Part shown: piece by piece, positions 6,009-8,630 of the stretch
Position numbering within the stretch: position 1 is the stretch's first letter
Layout: each line of letters starts with the position of its first letter
From: Elusimicrobiota bacterium
Lineage (GTDB): Bacteria; Elusimicrobiota; Elusimicrobia; UBA1565; JACRDR01
DNA length: 8,630 nt
Assembly: GCA_016212845.1 (NCBI GenBank)
Contig: JACRDR010000207.1
Coordinates: forward strand, 1 to 8,630
Reading direction: 5' to 3'
Notes under the pieces: model-generated
The model's database searches: none
The model's input: the letters and a program-made list of their open reading frames with translations, nothing else
Told to the model about the DNA's origin: nothing
Position numbers and translations under genes: made by a program

Positions 6009-7369
6009 CGCGCAAGGTCGACGTCCTCATCCTCGGCGGCGGCCTCGCCGGCCTCTCGACCGCCTACCACCTCAAGCGCTTCTCGCCCAAGACGTCTTGG
6101 CTCGTCGCCGAGAAGCGCATGAAGCCGGGCGGCCTCGCCGGCTCCGTGGAACAAGACGGCTTCGTTTTCGATCATACGGGCCACCTGCTGCATCTGCATG
6201 ACCCCTACGGCAAGAAGTTGATCCTCGACCTCCTCGGCGACAACGTCCACACGCTCGACCGCAGCTCCTGGATCTACTCCCACGGCGTCTACACGCGCTA
6301 CCCTTTTCAGGCGAATACCTGCGGCTTGCCGCCCAAAGTCGTCCAAGACTGCGTCGCCGGGTTCATGAAGACCGTGCATCGACCTCGACCGGTCCCGCCC
6401 GGCCTATCGTTTAAAGAGTGGTGCCTCCGGACCTTCGGTGAAGGCATCTCGAAGCACTTCATGGTCCCGTACAACGAAAAGCTCTGGAACACCCCGCTCG
6501 ATCGCATGACCACCGAGTGGCAGGGCCGCTTCTTGCCCAAGCCTCTACCCGAAGAAGTCTTGTACGGCTCGCTGTTTGATCAAAGAAAGTTCTTCGGGTA
6601 CAACGCGTCTTTCCGTTACCCTATTAGGGGCGGCATTCAAGTTCTCCCGGACGCGCTCGCGGCCCGAGTCGGTTCCGTTTCATACGGCTGCGAGATCAGG
6701 CACGTCGACCTCGCCGAGAAAACCGCCGTGATATCCGGGCTCGGCGAAGTCCGTTACGAGCGCCTCGTGAATACGATGCCCCTCAAGCAATTCCTGGGCA
6801 TCGCCTCGCCGCTGCCCGCCGCCGTCCGCGCGGCTCGCGACCGCATGAAGTTTGTCTCCGTGTACAATCTTAATATCGGCATCGCCCGCGCGAACATCTC
6901 CGACAAGCACTGGATCTACTTCCCCGAGAACAAGTTCCCGTTCTATCGCGCCGGCTTCACCTCCAATTTCTCCCCGAAGATCGCTCCCAAGGGCGCGACC
7001 TCGATGTACATCGAAGTCTCCCGCAAACCCCACGAGCAGGTCGACTTCGACCGCCTCGAGCGCGGCATCCTCGACGGCCTGCGCGCCTGCGGCATCCTCA
7101 AGTCCGGCGACAAGCTGCTCTCGCGCGTCTGGCTGCCGATCCCCTGCGCCTACGTCGTCTACGACTTCGAGCGCACCCCCGCGGTCCGCACCGCGATGAC
7201 GCATCTCGCTTCTCGCGGCGTCGAATCCATCGGCCGCTACGGCGGCTGGAAATACTCCTTCATGGAGGAGACGATCCTCGACGGCAAGCGCTGCGCGGAG
7301 CGCCTCCTCGGCCGTGCCGAGACCCAGGACTCCCGCGGCCACGACCGCGAGCTCAAGCCCCTCAAGTAG
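6005..7369 (+). CDS. FAD-dependent oxidoreductase, UDP-galactopyranose mutase-like / HemY-like
   Basis: This encodes 454 aa. The N-terminus VDVLILGGGLAGLSTAYHLK (5-24) is a Rossmann dinucleotide-binding motif, followed by an acidic strand end and PGGLAGS (41-47), as in the amine-oxidase/UGM superfamily. DHTGHLLHL (56-64), RYPFQANTCGLP (98-109), VPYNEKLWNTPLDRM (154-168) and GRYGGWKYSFMEETI (410-424) are blocks shared by flavoproteins that occur in polysaccharide clusters. The last block is the C-terminal FAD-contact region. It is longer than classical UDP-galactopyranose mutases and its key active-site arginines cannot be checked by eye, so mutase activity (making UDP-galactofuranose) is possible but unproven; oxidation or desaturation of a sugar or lipid is an alternative. 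ATG at 6005 is chosen because it sits in an ATGA overlap with the previous stop and directly precedes the Rossmann strand. It probably acts in the cytoplasm. Confidence 0.85.
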   Translation: MTRKVDVLILGGGLAGLSTAYHLKRFSPKTSWLVAEKRMKPGGLAGSVEQDGFVFDHTGHLLHLHDPYGKKLILDLLGDNVHTLDRSSWIYSHGVYTRYPFQANTCGLPPKVVQDCVAGFMKTVHRPRPVPPGLSFKEWCLRTFGEGISKHFMVPYNEKLWNTPLDRMTTEWQGRFLPKPLPEEVLYGSLFDQRKFFGYNASFRYPIRGGIQVLPDALAARVGSVSYGCEIRHVDLAEKTAVISGLGEVRYERLVNTMPLKQFLGIASPLPAAVRAARDRMKFVSVYNLNIGIARANISDKHWIYFPENKFPFYRAGFTSNFSPKIAPKGATSMYIEVSRKPHEQVDFDRLERGILDGLRACGILKSGDKLLSRVWLPIPCAYVVYDFERTPAVRTAMTHLASRGVESIGRYGGWKYSFMEETILDGKRCAERLLGRAETQDSRGHDRELKPLK

Positions 7370-8046
7370 TGCCTTTCGTCCTGATACTCCTGACGTACAT
7401 CGCGGCTTCCGTGGGCGCGCTGTATGCCTACAAGCCGGAGGCGCCCTCCGAAACCCTGCAGCTCATGCTCTACATGACGCCTGCGCGCCTCCTCGCGCTC
7501 GGCGCCCTTTGGACCGCCGCCCGCCGCGGAGGCCTGTCCGCCCGCTTCGGCTTCGAGGGCGGCCCCGGACGCGCGCTTCTGCACGCGTCTTTCATGCTCG
7601 GGCTCTGGCTTCTGTTTCTCACCGAGTCCTCCGGCGGCCCATGGCCCCTTTCGAGCCGCCTCGCCGGCATCGCCGTCTGTCTTACCGTCGGTTTATTCGA
7701 AGAATTCGCGTTTCGCGGCGCGCTGCTCGAGATTTTGGGCCGGCGCTATTCCCCGATCACCGCGGCGTTGGGGAGCTCCGTGTTGTTCACCCTCTACCAT
7801 TGCCGGCCCTCGGCCCTCCCCGCGTGGCCCCACGTATTTCTCACGGGGGCGGTCTTCGCGAACCTACGGCTCCGCGGCATCGGCCTAGGGTGGCTTGCCC
7901 TGATACATGGCGCCGTCGATGCCGCCTTCTTCTTCGCCAGCGATCGCGGCGTGCAGGTCTACGGTCCCGCCCATCATGCGTTCGTCGGGGGGCTCTTTTT
8001 GTACGCTGTGCTTACCGCGCCTCGAAGCGCCGATAGCCCGGCTTAG
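7369..8046 (+). CDS. CPBP (CAAX-type) intramembrane metalloprotease
   Basis: A 225-aa membrane protein with all core motifs of the CPBP/Abi (Rce1-like) family. EEFAFR (111-116) is the EExxxR motif, FTLYH (140-144) is FxxxH, and HGAVD (180-184) is HxxxD. Hydrophobic segments flank each. Family members cleave membrane-embedded or prenylated substrates, or act as accessory processing proteases; the target here is unknown. GTG at 7369 shares one base with the preceding TAG stop (TAGTG), so it is the last gene of the glycan operon and probably translationally coupled. Its position suggests processing or immunity linked to the surface polymer, but co-transcription alone does not prove that. The final 162 bases, including the third catalytic motif, lie opposite the 3' part of the HNH open frame. 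Confidence 0.9.
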   Translation: MPFVLILLTYIAASVGALYAYKPEAPSETLQLMLYMTPARLLALGALWTAARRGGLSARFGFEGGPGRALLHASFMLGLWLLFLTESSGGPWPLSSRLAGIAVCLTVGLFEEFAFRGALLEILGRRYSPITAALGSSVLFTLYHCRPSALPAWPHVFLTGAVFANLRLRGIGLGWLALIHGAVDAAFFFASDRGVQVYGPAHHAFVGGLFLYAVLTAPRSADSPA

Positions 8047-8630
8047 GCGTTCCGTTCCCAGCCGATCCCTCGCCGCGCCTAGGTTGTGCAGCGCGCACAG
8101 CAGCCGTATATTGTCGGGATCGTCCGAGGCGCCGCCGGCCGCGTACGGGACGATGTGGTCGAACTCGAGGTTCCGCCGCGCGGTGCAGCGCTTGCCGTGG
8201 TCGCTCACGAACACGCATCGTCCTTCGTCCCGCTTCCAGACCGCGTCGCGCACGTGCTGGGGGATGCGCCTCGACGCCCGGTCGTAGGCGCGCGGCTTTC
8301 GCGGCCGTTTCCGAGCCAGGACGCGGTCCGGATCGTTCGAGTCGAGCAGCGCCTCCACGGCGCTGGCCATGACTCGCGAAAGGTTGGAGCGCGTGCAGCC
8401 CATGAGCTCGCAGGCGCGCTCGATAGCGGTGACGGTAGTGCGGTCGGCGGTGAAAGCGATCCGAGCGAGCGATTCGGTCAAGGCTTCCACACGGTCGAAG
8501 GGCCTCGGAACCGGCGGCGCCCACCCGGCGGCGGTCTGGGGCGTCGCGGCCGCGACGAGCGCGGGGGCCGTCTGCGGCGCTGCGAGCGACGGCGAGGTCG
8601 CCTGCGCTTCCGCGGGCGGAGCGAGGGGGC
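7885..8630 (-). CDS. HNH endonuclease, C-terminal part (start beyond right edge)
   Basis: The minus-strand frame is open from the right edge to a TAG at 7887-7885. In reading order it holds a Pro/Ala/Thr/Gln-rich linker (8630 to about 8500), a helical region LTESLARIAFTADRTTV (8481-8431) leading to a basic stretch RKRPRKPRAYDRASRR, and an HNH domain. Its motifs are RCVFV and RCTAR (two Cys), EFDHIVP (first His, near 8155), DNIRLLC and CALHN (Asn and final His, near 8112-8083). This layout matches a common family of HNH nucleases with a long variable N-terminal region. A GTG at 8490 could start translation, but the frame and the family-like linker continue upstream, so I treat the gene as cut by the window edge. 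The typical domain ends near 8040; about 50 further residues are encoded antisense to the protease gene. DNA cleavage is expected; target is unknown. It converges on the operon and is probably unrelated to it. Confidence 0.85.
   Translation of the reverse strand, partial: PLAPPAEAQATSPSLAAPQTAPALVAAATPQTAAGWAPPVPRPFDRVEALTESLARIAFTADRTTVTAIERACELMGCTRSNLSRVMASAVEALLDSNDPDRVLARKRPRKPRAYDRASRRIPQHVRDAVWKRDEGRCVFVSDHGKRCTARRNLEFDHIVPYAAGGASDDPDNIRLLCALHNLGAARDRLGTERLSRAIGASRRGKHSVQKEPPDERMMGGTVDLHAAIAGEEEGGIDGAMYQGKPP

Noticed and set aside
8012..8524. Second minus-strand open frame overlapping the HNH gene
   Set aside because: It is an Arg/Ala-rich out-of-frame reading; the other minus-strand frame carries the full HNH motif set.
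1..8630. tRNA, rRNA, CRISPR or insertion-sequence features
   Set aside because: I saw no clover-leaf sequence, no regularly spaced direct repeats with spacers, and no transposase motif or terminal inverted repeats with target duplications.

Overview
This is a GC-rich bacterial window with one compact theme: assembly of a surface or extracellular glycan on a polyprenyl lipid carrier. No marker gene fixes the taxon. The high GC, the type of HNH nuclease at the right end, the GT2 variant and the -10-like boxes set directly against start codons would fit a GC-rich Elusimicrobiota-like or other poorly cultured Gram-negative lineage. That placement is a tentative inference.

Layout. At 1-379 (minus) is the N-terminal part of a polytopic ArnT/GT39-like glycosyltransferase that runs off the left edge. 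Only 29 bases separate it from a second, divergent GT-C type glycosyltransferase at 409-2031 (plus). That gap holds two back-to-back -10-like hexamers, one per strand, each 8-9 bases from its start codon, which suggests two leaderless transcripts. A 193-base intergenic stretch follows (2032-2224). It is dense in structure: a perfect DnaA-box match, a perfect 22-bp palindrome, a nested inverted repeat with two copies of a 13-mer, and three TGTGCAA-type sites. It ends in a third -10-like box, 6 bases before the next start.

The segment 2225-8046 is a tightly packed five-gene plus-strand operon. Neighbouring genes overlap by 4, 4, 4 and 1 bases. In order they are a GT2 glycosyltransferase, a large multi-membrane-span GT-C glycosyltransferase, a WecA/TagO-like polyprenyl-phosphate sugar-1-phosphate transferase, an FAD-dependent UDP-galactopyranose-mutase-like/HemY-like oxidoreductase, and a CPBP (CAAX-type) intramembrane protease. 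No start codon of the window's plus-strand genes, nor that of the gene at 1-379, has a convincing Shine-Dalgarno sequence.

At the right end an HNH endonuclease gene (minus, start beyond the edge) converges on the operon. Its open frame runs 162 bases into the protease gene, opposite the codons for the protease's third catalytic motif.

Working model (inference): the WecA-like enzyme loads the first sugar phosphate on undecaprenyl phosphate. The GT2 enzyme either extends this or makes a polyprenyl-phosphate-sugar donor. The GT-C enzymes add sugars on the outer face of the membrane. The flavoprotein modifies a nucleotide sugar or a related substrate. The CPBP protein is an accessory membrane protease of unknown target. 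No RNA genes, CRISPR arrays or insertion sequences were seen.
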